From NCBI GenBank assembly GCA_003152595.1, contig PMAM01000113.1, positions 1,146 to 8,232 on the forward strand: a stretch of 7,087 bases of DNA, given 5' to 3'. The position numbers and the translations under genes are program-made. The stretch is from Acidobacterium sp. Lineage in GTDB: Bacteria > Acidobacteriota > Terriglobia > Terriglobales > Acidobacteriaceae. Position 1 is the stretch's first letter. Every line of letters starts with the position of its first letter. Positions 1 through 6,005 of this stretch are shown here, in pieces. A model generated the notes under the pieces. It did not search any database. It saw nothing but the letters and a program-made list of their open reading frames with translations, and was not told the DNA's origin.

Positions 1-62
1 CGCCTACCCCATCTGCGATGGGGCTCCAAAACGCTCGCTTCGGGATGACAACTCGAGTTGTC
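1..62. repeat. Candidate dispersed intergenic repeat with two inverted repeats
   Basis: Two perfect inverted repeats lie side by side. Positions 7-23 form a 7-bp stem (CCCCATC / GATGGGG) with a TGC loop. Positions 47-62 are a 16-bp perfect palindrome, GACAACTCGAGTTGTC. Read on the minus strand, the stretch between them contains TGTCATCCCGAAGCGAGCG, which resembles a phrase I remember recurring between genes in Acidobacteriota and some other phyla. There is no T-run after either stem, so it is not a classic intrinsic terminator, though it lies where the transcript of the GH1 gene would end. The element may extend beyond the left window edge. That it is a repeat is inference from resemblance; only one copy is visible here. 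Confidence 0.4.
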
Positions 63-152
63 GGGTGATGAGTGGAGGGTCGGCGTACCGGATATTTCGT
101 TTTTCGACGGCAGCCTGAGCCGGTCCCGTCAACCGGTTGCCGCGCTGGCCGG

Positions 153-1727
153 TCACACGTCGAGGCGATTCGCTGCTGCGACGCGTCCGTACCAGAGGCC
201 GGAGTTCTTCACGGTTCGCTTCTGATCGCGGAAGTCGACGTACGTGAGGCCGTAGCGCTGGGTGTAGCCTTCGGCCCACTCGAAGTTGTCGAGCATTGTC
301 CAGGCGTGGAAGGAGCGCACGCGGGCGCCGTCGGCGATGGCTCGGGCCAGCTCGGCGAGCTCCTGGCGGAAGAAGTCGATGCGGCGGTTGTCGGGGACGG
401 CGCCGTTCTGCTTGTCGTAGGGGCCATCGAGATAACTGCAACCGCTCTCGGTGATCTCGATGATGGGGTTGTTGTATTCCTTCGCGATGCGGGTGACGAG
501 GTCGTAGATGCCGCGCGGCCAGATCTCGAGGCCGGCATCGGTGAGGGGACCTTCGGTGGGCATCTCCGCATGGAAGCGCGTGTAGGGGTCGCGACCGGCG
601 GCGGTGTCCTGCTCGATCTCGGTGCCGAAGCTCGCGCCTGTGCCGGGCTTCGCTGTGCCGCCGGCATCCGACACAATCCGCCGCGTGTAGTAGTGGAAGC
701 CGATCCAGTCGAGCGGCGCCTGCATGATCTTCTCGTCGCCGGGACGAATGCCCATCTGCTCATAGGGCGTGTCGACGACGAAGGCTTTGGGATAGCGGCC
801 GTGCATGGCGGCTTCGAGGAACCAGACGTTGTTCATGGCGTGGTAGCGGTCGGCGGCGGCGCGATCCGCTTCGCTGTCGGTCTTTGGATAGGCGGGCGCC
901 ATGCCGTACGCACTGCCGACGGTGGCTTTCGAGGAGGCGGCTTTGATCGAGCGGAAGCATTCGCCCTGGGCGAGGCTGACGGTGTGCGCGGCCTTGAGGA
1001 AGTCGGCGTAGCTGGCGCGGCCGGGCGGGAAGGCGCCGACGCCGTAGCCCATCCAGGTGAAGGACCACGGCATGTTGAAGGGCGCCCAGACGGTGATGCG
1101 GTCGCCGAGGTGTTTGGCGAGGATGCCGGCGTAGTCGGCGAAGTAGCCGGCGAGATCGCGGTTGGGCCAGCCGCCGCGGTCTTCGAGGCCCTGGGGCAGG
1201 TCCCAGTGGTAGAGGGTGCAGAAGGGGCGGAGGCCGGCTTCGAGGACGGCGTCGATGAAGCGGCTGTAGTGGTCGAGGCCGGCGGGATTGGGCCCGCCGG
1301 TGCCGGAGGGCTGGATGCGCGGCCAGGAGATGGAGAAGCGATAGCTCTTCTGATGAAGCTGCTTCAGGATGGCGAGGTCGTCGCGATAGCGGTGGTACTC
1401 GTCGCAGGCGACGTCGCCGGTGGCGGCGCCTTTGATCCTGCCGGGCGTGTGGGCGAAGCGGTCCCAGATGGACTCGCCCTTGCCGTCGATGTTCCAGGCG
1501 CCTTCGACCTGGTAGGAGGCGGTGGCCATGCCCCAGAGGAAGTCGTCGGGGAAACGGGCGGCGGCGATCTCGGGCGCGGGGATGGAACCGGGGATCGAAG
1601 CGGCGGTGGCATGGGTCATCGTCATGGTTTGGGAATTGGTCTGGGTCTGCGCCGCGAGCGACCGGGTGGCGAGCCATGCGGAGCCGGCCGCGGCGACGGA
1701 GCGATGGAGGAACTGCCGACGGTTCAT
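153..1727 (-). CDS. Tat-exported GH1 beta-glucosidase-like protein lacking the acid/base Glu
   Basis: This is a 524-aa glycoside hydrolase family 1 protein; characterised members cleave beta-glucosides by a retaining mechanism in a TIM barrel. Residues 1-26 form a Tat signal (NRRQFLHRS, small hydrophobic stretch, cleavage near LAA/Q), implying export, which is less common for GH1 than a cytosolic location. The GH1 domain begins near residue 60 (FLWGMATASYQVEGAW, Gln73), continues with LYHWDLPQ (His174, Trp175) and ends with LDNFEWAEGY (Glu483, Trp484). The nucleophile motif ITESG is intact (Glu427). The acid/base motif, normally TFNEP, reads PFNMP with Met219 in place of Glu, and the usual NYY reads HYY near residue 345. 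The start at 1727 was chosen for the Tat motif and a GAGG ribosome site at 1733-1736. An ATG 49 codons upstream adds unlikely residues. The gene is divergent from the fluoride locus. Family is certain; activity and substrate are not. Confidence 0.95.
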   Translation of the reverse strand: MNRRQFLHRSVAAAGSAWLATRSLAAQTQTNSQTMTMTHATAASIPGSIPAPEIAAARFPDDFLWGMATASYQVEGAWNIDGKGESIWDRFAHTPGRIKGAATGDVACDEYHRYRDDLAILKQLHQKSYRFSISWPRIQPSGTGGPNPAGLDHYSRFIDAVLEAGLRPFCTLYHWDLPQGLEDRGGWPNRDLAGYFADYAGILAKHLGDRITVWAPFNMPWSFTWMGYGVGAFPPGRASYADFLKAAHTVSLAQGECFRSIKAASSKATVGSAYGMAPAYPKTDSEADRAAADRYHAMNNVWFLEAAMHGRYPKAFVVDTPYEQMGIRPGDEKIMQAPLDWIGFHYYTRRIVSDAGGTAKPGTGASFGTEIEQDTAAGRDPYTRFHAEMPTEGPLTDAGLEIWPRGIYDLVTRIAKEYNNPIIEITESGCSYLDGPYDKQNGAVPDNRRIDFFRQELAELARAIADGARVRSFHAWTMLDNFEWAEGYTQRYGLTYVDFRDQKRTVKNSGLWYGRVAAANRLDV

Positions 1728-1751
1728 GTCTGCCTCGTGAAGACGGAGGAC

Positions 1752-1781
1752 ACTATACTCTATGGATCGCGCCTTAGTAAA
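1752..1781 (-). promoter_or_regulatory. Candidate sigma70-type promoter of the GH1 gene
   Basis: On the minus strand, TTTACT (1776-1781) and TATAGT (1752-1757) are separated by 18 nt, matching the -35 and -10 consensus at 4 and 5 of 6 positions. Transcription would start near 1745, giving a leader of about 18 nt that still contains the GAGG site. The -35 box overlaps the palindrome AAACGTTT at 1780-1787, a core typical of LacI-family operators, so sugar-responsive repression is possible. Confidence 0.45.
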
Positions 1782-1787
1782 ACGTTT
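1780..1787. promoter_or_regulatory. Possible LacI-family operator core (AAACGTTT)
   Basis: This is an 8-bp perfect palindrome with a central CG, a form often seen at LacI-type operators of sugar genes. It overlaps the putative -35 box of the GH1 gene. The symmetry breaks outside the core, and no regulator gene is in the window, so the call is weak. Confidence 0.25.
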
Positions 1788-1832
1788 GAGCCTTGGAGGC
1801 TGCGACTTTGTCTCGGCACCGGTTCGCCAGTC

Positions 1833-1861
1833 TTGACAATAACCGGGCAACACCTCATCAT
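1833..1861 (+). promoter_or_regulatory. Sigma70-type promoter for the fluoride riboswitch transcript
   Basis: A perfect -35 box TTGACA (1833-1838) is followed after exactly 17 nt by CATCAT (1856-1861), a 4-of-6 match to the -10 consensus. Transcription would begin around 1868, about 17 nt before the aptamer, which is a sensible place for a riboswitch leader. It faces away from the GH1 promoter. Confidence 0.65.
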
Positions 1862-1884
1862 GAGGCCAGAACAATTTCGGTCAC

Positions 1885-1933
1885 GGTGATGGAAGTCCAC
1901 CTTTAACCGCCTTCATGGCTGATGATTCCTACC
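1885..1933 (+). ncRNA. Fluoride riboswitch aptamer (crcB motif)
   Basis: All hallmark parts of the crcB-motif fluoride aptamer are visible in order. P1 is GGTG (1885-1888) paired with CACC (1898-1901), enclosing the ATGGAAGTC loop. A linker TTTAAC follows. The second stem is GCC (1909-1911) paired with GGC (1917-1919) around TTCAT. The 3' strand TGATGATTCCTACC matches the conserved CTGATG..CCTACC end. The pseudoknot GGAA (1891-1894) with TTCC (1926-1929) is complementary and differs from the GGCAT/ATGCC version I remember in other members, which is what covariation predicts. The known ligand is F- held by Mg2+ ions, and the class controls crcB, CLC-F, enolase and pyrophosphatase genes. A crcB gene lies downstream on the same strand, which agrees. 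The recognition is from memory of the consensus, not a covariance-model search. Confidence 0.93.
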
Positions 1934-1945
1934 TTTGTAAGGAGT
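1925..1945 (+). promoter_or_regulatory. Candidate translational expression platform of the riboswitch
   Basis: A strong Shine-Dalgarno AAGGAG (1939-1944) lies 7 nt before a GTG at 1952. ATTCCT (1925-1930), which contains the 3' strand of the aptamer pseudoknot, can instead pair with AGGAGT (1940-1945): five Watson-Crick pairs and one G-U across a 9-nt loop. The two pairings exclude each other, so fluoride binding would free the ribosome site and turn translation on. No stem with a following T-run is seen downstream, which argues against a transcriptional terminator. The pairing is read from the sequence; the switching mechanism is inference. Confidence 0.5.
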
Positions 1946-1951
1946 CGCGCC

Positions 1952-2083
1952 GTGAGGAAGATCGTGCATAAGTTCAGGCCAGGGACGAATTATCCCGCTT
2001 CAGATTCCCTCCTTCAAATCCCTCAGACAATCAATTTATGGTTTGGGTCGTTGACCTGCCTGATCGCTGTGCGCCGATGCTGA
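1952..2083 (+). pseudogene. Small GTG-started ORF behind the riboswitch, possible enolase N-terminus remnant
   Basis: A 43-codon ORF starts at GTG with an ideal AAGGAG site 7 nt upstream, directly behind the aptamer. It reads (M)RKIVHKFRPG and ends at TGA 2081-2083. The opening (M)RKIVH resembles enolase N-termini (M-x-KIV-x-I). Reading on from 1975 after a shift gives QARDELSR, loosely like the enolase segment QAREILDSRGNP. Because an unmistakable enolase C-terminus lies at 2198-2388, I infer that this is the broken front end of the same gene, with the middle (some 300 or more codons) deleted. The alternatives are a short leader peptide or chance. From 2084 to 2197 I see nothing recognisable. 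Confidence 0.35.
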
Positions 2084-2197
2084 GTTGAAAATCGGTTCAA
2101 GCCAGTCCGGAAAACCTCATCAGGAATCCAAAATTGCGTTGTTCAAGTGAGTGCTCCGATGCTACGGACCGTTGTGTACAACCTCCTTCAGCTTCTG

Positions 2198-2388
2198 TTC
2201 GTAATCGGCTTTGCGGATCTTGCGGTCGCCGCTGGCATGGGGCAGATCAAGACCGGTTCAGCCAGCCGGGGAGAACGCCTTGCGAAATACAATCGTCGGC
2301 TCGAAATCGAGCGGGAGCGCTCGGTTCAAGGGCACGATATGCCGGCGCCAGCATTGATGAGCGCTGGAAGCATTCGGTTAAAGCATAG
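2198..2388 (+). pseudogene. eno: Enolase C-terminal remnant (frameshifted)
   Basis: The frame through 2210-2317 encodes FADLAVAAGMGQIKTG followed by RGERLAKYN and RLEIERE. This is the highly conserved end of enolase, including the GQIKTG active-site lysine segment. Two extra bases at 2318-2319 break the frame; the next frame continues LGSRARYAGA and ends at TAG 2386-2388, just as enolases end in EELG-x-x-A-x-(Y/F)-AG. Nothing of the metal-binding or central barrel parts is present, and only 437 bp separate the riboswitch start site from this stop, against about 1.3 kb for a whole gene. It is therefore a degraded copy, not a functional enolase. Enolase is a classic fluoride target and a known fluoride-riboswitch gene, so the copy probably served fluoride tolerance before decaying. 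Confidence 0.85.
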
Positions 2389-2460
2389 TTGTTCCGCCTG
2401 GTGTTGGAGTCCACCTCAATCGCTCAATGGGCAAATGACTCCTGCAAGCTTCGAAAGCCT

Positions 2461-2467
2461 GGAGGAG
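2461..2467 (+). promoter_or_regulatory. Ribosome binding site deciding the first dynamin start
   Basis: GGAGGAG lies just before ATG 2470, with a 4-nt spacer after GGAGG. It is the only good site near the 5' end of this reading frame and favours 2470 over the TTG at 2389, which has none. Confidence 0.7.
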
Positions 2468-2469
2468 TC

Positions 2470-4566
2470 ATGCCCCAACACGACGCAGACGATCTGACGG
2501 CGAGGCGATTTCCCGGGGAACTGAACGATCCCCAGCAAAAGCGCCTTCGGATTACCTGCCATTACATCGATAAGCTCCTGAGCGATATCGAGCATATTCT
2601 CCATCAGGCAAGCTCACAGTCTCCGTTTCCGCGCTATATCGTTGACGCCGCGCCCGCGCAGATCCGGGTGGTAGAGGACTACGCCCGCCGGCTGCGCAGG
2701 CAACTGCTGCGGGCACTGGACTGGCAGCACATGAAGCCGAATCCCCCCGAGATTCCGGCCACGCGAGCCGTCCTGACGAATCTCGCCTTTATTGATATTG
2801 CGGTCGAAGAGCTGCGCCCCGGCTACATGCGGGGATCGGGAGTCGTCCCCGAAGATGCAGTCAGCGAACTGAACGGCGTGGTGCACGAACTTCGCTCGCT
2901 GGTGGAGGGGATGGAGCGCTACCTCCGCCAGGAACTGACCACAAACCTCGAATCGAGATTGCAAAAGCTGGAACAAACCGGCTACGACGTTGCACTTCTG
3001 CGCGCGATCGAAAAGATTATTACCCGTCAGGGGCTGGTGGAATTCCGGCCGCGCATCGCTTCGCTGGCTGCCCGAATGGAGGACAACAATCTGGAGGTTG
3101 CACTGTTCGGCCGAGTTAGCAGCGGTAAATCATCCTTACTCAACGCTCTCCTGGAAACCGATGTCCTGCCCGTGGGGGTCAATCCCATTACTGCTGTGCC
3201 CACGAAGTTGCGTTACGGATCATCGCTTCGTGCCGCTGTGACCTACGGCGACGGCCGCAACGAGATCATTCCCGTTGAACAGCTCGCCGCACTGGTGACC
3301 GAACAGGGCAATCCTGGCAACCTGAGGAACGTTGCCCGCGCGCTGGTGGAGGTGCCCTCGCGCCGGCTGAAGCAGGGGATCGTTCTTGTCGATACGCCCG
3401 GACTTGGCTCGCTTGCCAGAAAGGGAGCCGCCGAAACGCTGGCGTATTTGCCGGTTTGCGATCTGGCTCTGCTGCTGATCGATGCAGGCACTACGCTGAA
3501 TGACGAAGACATCGGCACTCTGCGGCTGCTCTATGAGGCCGGAATTCCGGCGCTGGTCATGCTCAGCAAGTCCGACCTGCTGGCCGAAGGCGATCTTCAT
3601 CGGACAGTCGCCTACATCAAGGATGAATTGCACCGCGAACTCGGGATCACCGTCCAGGTTCACGCGGTGAGTTCGGTTCCCGCGGCCTCCGTTCTGCTCG
3701 ACCACTTCTTCGAACGAGAGCTGCTGCCGCGCTTTGAGGAAGCGCAGGCGTTGCGGGAGGCGTCGATGGCAAGAAAGATAGGGGCTCTCCGCGATTCCGT
3801 CGTCGCCGCCCTCGACACAATTCTCGGCCAGGAGAGCCGCGGAAAATCCACGTTTGCCATTCAGGCGCCCGAGCTGGAATCACGGCTGCGCCTGGTTACG
3901 GGTGAGATTGGCGAGCTGCGAACTTCCCTCGACCACGCATTCCTCGAATTTGTTGAGTCGCCGCAGTCCGTCATCGACAAGGTAGTGGATCGCGCGCTGA
4001 GCTGGACACATTCCAATCCCGGCCAGTCAGTCAGCGCACTGCAGCTCACGGGATGGATTCACGATATCGTGCAGGAGTTCCTGAATCAGCGGGTAGAACA
4101 ACTCCGCGCCGCGATGGGGCAAGCCGTAGGCACCCTGCAGCAGGTCGCAGAGGAACTCGGGAACAAGGAGGCGCCAGCGCAGGAGGAAGTTGCAGCGATT
4201 CTGCGCGACGTACCGCGATTTGAGCTGGCGGCTTTGCCTAATGCGACGAGTGCCGGGAGATGGAAGTGGCTTGGGGATCGCGTGGTGCGCGCCGCCATCG
4301 CGAAAAGCCTGAGTCAGGATATCGGATCGGTGCTCCACGATGAGCTCCATCTTTACGGTCATGCATTACGGCAATGGAGCGATCAGGCGATTCGAAAGAT
4401 CGAGGCGGTCGTTAATTCCTACGCCGATGCCTACCGCGCACAGGTTCATCGCATCGGCGGTCTGTCGGAAGGCGCAAAGGACCTCGCCCAGGTAAAGAAT
4501 GATTTAGACCTGCTGCGGAACTGGAGTTCGGCAGAAAACTCTGAGTTGGCAGCAAAGCGGGCCTAA
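2470..4566 (+). CDS. Dynamin-like GTPase (first of two)
   Basis: This is a 698-aa bacterial dynamin-family protein, a large GTPase that in characterised relatives binds, tubulates or fuses membranes. Residues 1-200 are mostly helical and charged. The G domain follows: G1 is GRVSSGKSS (214-222), G2 lies in NPITAVPT with Thr241, G3 is DTPG (308-311), and G4 is SKSD (366-369), with Ser where Asn or Thr is usual. From about 440 to the end is a long helical region (stalk or effector type) ending in a polar tail with QWSDQAIRKIEAVVNSYADA near residue 640. I see no clear transmembrane helix, so membrane contact would be peripheral. The gene lies 82 nt past the enolase remnant and 21 nt before crcB, downstream of a fluoride riboswitch. 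The family call is secure; a role in fluoride stress is inferred only from position. Confidence 0.92.
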   Translation: MPQHDADDLTARRFPGELNDPQQKRLRITCHYIDKLLSDIEHILHQASSQSPFPRYIVDAAPAQIRVVEDYARRLRRQLLRALDWQHMKPNPPEIPATRAVLTNLAFIDIAVEELRPGYMRGSGVVPEDAVSELNGVVHELRSLVEGMERYLRQELTTNLESRLQKLEQTGYDVALLRAIEKIITRQGLVEFRPRIASLAARMEDNNLEVALFGRVSSGKSSLLNALLETDVLPVGVNPITAVPTKLRYGSSLRAAVTYGDGRNEIIPVEQLAALVTEQGNPGNLRNVARALVEVPSRRLKQGIVLVDTPGLGSLARKGAAETLAYLPVCDLALLLIDAGTTLNDEDIGTLRLLYEAGIPALVMLSKSDLLAEGDLHRTVAYIKDELHRELGITVQVHAVSSVPAASVLLDHFFERELLPRFEEAQALREASMARKIGALRDSVVAALDTILGQESRGKSTFAIQAPELESRLRLVTGEIGELRTSLDHAFLEFVESPQSVIDKVVDRALSWTHSNPGQSVSALQLTGWIHDIVQEFLNQRVEQLRAAMGQAVGTLQQVAEELGNKEAPAQEEVAAILRDVPRFELAALPNATSAGRWKWLGDRVVRAAIAKSLSQDIGSVLHDELHLYGHALRQWSDQAIRKIEAVVNSYADAYRAQVHRIGGLSEGAKDLAQVKNDLDLLRNWSSAENSELAAKRA

Positions 4567-4587
4567 TCCATCAAGGAGAAGCGGACG

Positions 4588-4965
4588 TTGCAGAAATATT
4601 TCTTTATCGCGTTGGGCGGCGCAATCGGATCGATCGCGAGGTACTGGGTCGGGTCGACAATTGCCAGCCGGCTGGGAACGAAGTTTTATTACGGAACCTT
4701 CGTCATCAATCTCACAGCCTGCGTCATTATCGGATTCGCCCTGACATTTTTCGGCAGGCGGGCAGAACTCAATCCCACCTGGCGCTATCTGGTCCCCGTC
4801 GGCTTCGTCGGAGCGTACAGCACGTTCTCAACCTATGAGTGGGAGACGTTCTCTTCCATTCGGACAGGCGCGTTCTTCATCGCATCGTTCTACGCGCTGG
4901 CCAGCCTCTTTCTGGGGCTGGTCGCGATCTGGTGTGGGGTGCTGATCGCGGAGGCCATTTCATGA
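4588..4965 (+). CDS. crcB: CrcB/Fluc fluoride channel
   Basis: This is a 125-aa membrane protein of the CrcB/Fluc family, which lets F- leave the cytoplasm through dual-topology dimers. Four hydrophobic segments fit the four-helix fold. The signatures present are GGAIGSIARYW (10-20), GTFVIN with Asn41, and GFVGAYSTFSTYEWE (72-86), which is the conserved G-x-x-G-x-(T/S)TFST region that forms the central Na+ site and the pore Phe box. The second Phe of the usual TFSTF is Tyr83 here, while Phe80 is kept. The start is a TTG with an excellent AAGGAG (4573-4578) 9 nt upstream, the only sensible start before the first helix. The stop overlaps the next ATG (ATGA, 4962-4965), implying translational coupling to what is now a broken gene. 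With the upstream fluoride riboswitch, the function is well supported. Confidence 0.95.
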   Translation: MQKYFFIALGGAIGSIARYWVGSTIASRLGTKFYYGTFVINLTACVIIGFALTFFGRRAELNPTWRYLVPVGFVGAYSTFSTYEWETFSSIRTGAFFIASFYALASLFLGLVAIWCGVLIAEAIS

Positions 4966-5248
4966 GAAGACATAAGCAGCACGTTGTCTATCACTCGATA
5001 CTTCCCGTCCTCCACCAGCCGGGCTGTCCCTTCTGCCGTCTTTTGAAGGAATTCCAGGCCGATCGCCTGCAGACTGACGAGCGCCGATTCCCGGAATCGA
5101 TGGCGCGATGGAGAGTTATCGGCAACAATTGAGCGCGGACCTCGAGCATCTCCGTGATGAGTTGCTGCCGGAGTCCGACCGAATCGGATGGGGCGCAGTC
5201 GGCCGCGCAGCCGAGTTTCCTGCTTCGCAGCGGGGGCTGCGTCCATAA
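4962..5248 (+). pseudogene. Remnant of a small CxxC protein gene, resembling DUF6062
   Basis: An ATG overlapping the crcB stop opens a 56-codon ORF (to 5132). It reads HVVYHSILPVLHQPGCPFCR followed by LLKEF, a Cys-x-x-Cys segment resembling the start of DUF6062 proteins (Y-x-x-L-x(6)-CP-x-CRL). It stops early. An overlapping ORF in another frame (ATG 5108 to TAA 5248, 46 codons) encodes LEHLRDELLPESDRIGWGAV, loosely like that family's C-terminal end. The two pieces together are far shorter than the usual protein of roughly 200 residues, so an internal deletion plus frameshift is likely. The ATGA coupling suggests that the original gene was co-translated with crcB. The family assignment is from memory and unsure; a short functional peptide of 56 aa cannot be excluded. 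Confidence 0.45.
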
Positions 5249-5252
5249 AAAG

Positions 5253-5257
5253 AAGGA
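5253..5257 (+). promoter_or_regulatory. Ribosome binding site deciding the two-domain DUF190 start
   Basis: AAGGA lies 5 nt before ATG 5263. It supports this start over ATG 5188 in the same frame, which would add 25 arginine-rich residues absent from the family. Confidence 0.65.
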
Positions 5258-5262
5258 TTGAC

Positions 5263-5991
5263 ATGCTAAGTGCCGGAAAAGCAGTGAAGGTCATTATCTA
5301 CGTGAGCGAGGGTTCGACGCAGCATGGAATACCCACCTATTCCAGAATTCTCGATTTCCTGTTTTTTCGAGGAGTGTCTGGCGCGACGGTTCTGAAGGGT
5401 ATCGCGGGATTCGGAGCGGATCGCCACATGCACTCATCGAGCTTCGTGGAGATTTCCGATCATTTGCCGTTGAAAATTGAATTCATCGAATCGCGGGAAA
5501 AAGTGAACGAACTGCTGGGCAAACTCGAAGACCTGGCCGGAAGCGGCATGATCGAGATTCAGGAAACAATGGTCGCCAAGCCCGCGCAGCCGTCCAAAGC
5601 CAAAAAGGTGCGGCCGGCGGCCCACCAGAAGATCGAGGGCAACGCGCGATTGATGCGGATCTATATTGGCGAATCGGATCGATGGAAAGGCAGACCGCTC
5701 TATCAGGCTCTGGTCGAGGCGATGCGAGCGAACGACGTCGCCGGGGTGACGGTCTACAAGGGCATCCTCGGCTACGGAGCGCACCGAAGAATCCATAAGG
5801 ACAAGCCGTTGCAACTGAGCCACGACTGCTCCATCATGCTCTCCGCCGTCGACACGGAGGAAAAACTCCGGGCGTTTCTGCCTTTGGTTGAACAGATGGT
5901 GGAGGAAGGCCTGGTTGTACTTTCGGATGTCGAAATCATCAAGTATTCGCATCGCCCCATTGAAGTCGATTCTGGCGATGGAATGGCATAG
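5263..5991 (+). CDS. Tandem two-domain DUF190 (PII-like) protein
   Basis: This is a 242-aa protein made of two DUF190 domains (COG1993), a family with a PII/GlnB-like ferredoxin fold of unknown biochemical role that is often encoded beside crcB. Domain 1 (about 1-105) carries the divergent form VKVIIYVSEG, SGATVLKGIAGFGAD, HMHSSSF and LSxxLP-type ISDHLPLKIEF. A basic linker (about 106-127, KPAQPSKAKKVRPAAHQ) follows. Domain 2 (about 128-235) is canonical: RIYIGESDRWKGRPLYQAL, GVTVYKGILGYGAHRRIHK, then VEQMVEEGLVVLSDVEII. Single-domain members are about 100-120 aa, so this is a fusion. There is no signal or membrane segment, so it is cytosolic. It may sense or adjust transport, as PII proteins do for AmtB, but that is analogy only. 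Confidence 0.93.
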   Translation: MLSAGKAVKVIIYVSEGSTQHGIPTYSRILDFLFFRGVSGATVLKGIAGFGADRHMHSSSFVEISDHLPLKIEFIESREKVNELLGKLEDLAGSGMIEIQETMVAKPAQPSKAKKVRPAAHQKIEGNARLMRIYIGESDRWKGRPLYQALVEAMRANDVAGVTVYKGILGYGAHRRIHKDKPLQLSHDCSIMLSAVDTEEKLRAFLPLVEQMVEEGLVVLSDVEIIKYSHRPIEVDSGDGMA

Positions 5992-6005
5992 GCGGAGGCT
6001 GAACC

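Noticed and set aside
760..1677. 305-aa arginine-rich open frame on the minus strand
   Set aside because: It is an out-of-frame reading of the GH1 gene with extreme Arg/Pro/His content and no domain.
1728..1874. Upstream ATG giving the GH1 protein 49 more residues
   Set aside because: The extension covers the promoter region, is not signal-like, and would bury the Tat motif inside the protein.
72..1889. 605-aa open frame on the plus strand opposite the GH1 gene
   Set aside because: It is antisense to a gene with unmistakable GH1 motifs. Its sequence is Gly/Ala/Val/Glu-rich with no recognisable domain, as expected for a shadow frame in GC-rich coding DNA.
1982..1996. GGGA...TCCC hairpin as a riboswitch terminator
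   Set aside because: The stem is only 4 bp and no T-run follows.
2389..2469. TTG start extending the first dynamin protein by 27 residues
   Set aside because: There is no ribosome site before it, and the added residues lie in untranslated-looking sequence; ATG 2470 has GGAGGAG.
2147..2497. 116-aa ORF as a real protein
   Set aside because: Its core is the enolase C-terminus followed by a frameshifted tail that runs into the dynamin gene, so it is a remnant rather than a gene.
5188..5262. Upstream ATG for the two-domain DUF190 protein
   Set aside because: It adds an Arg-rich stretch that is not part of DUF190 and lacks a ribosome site; ATG 5263 has one and fits the family start.
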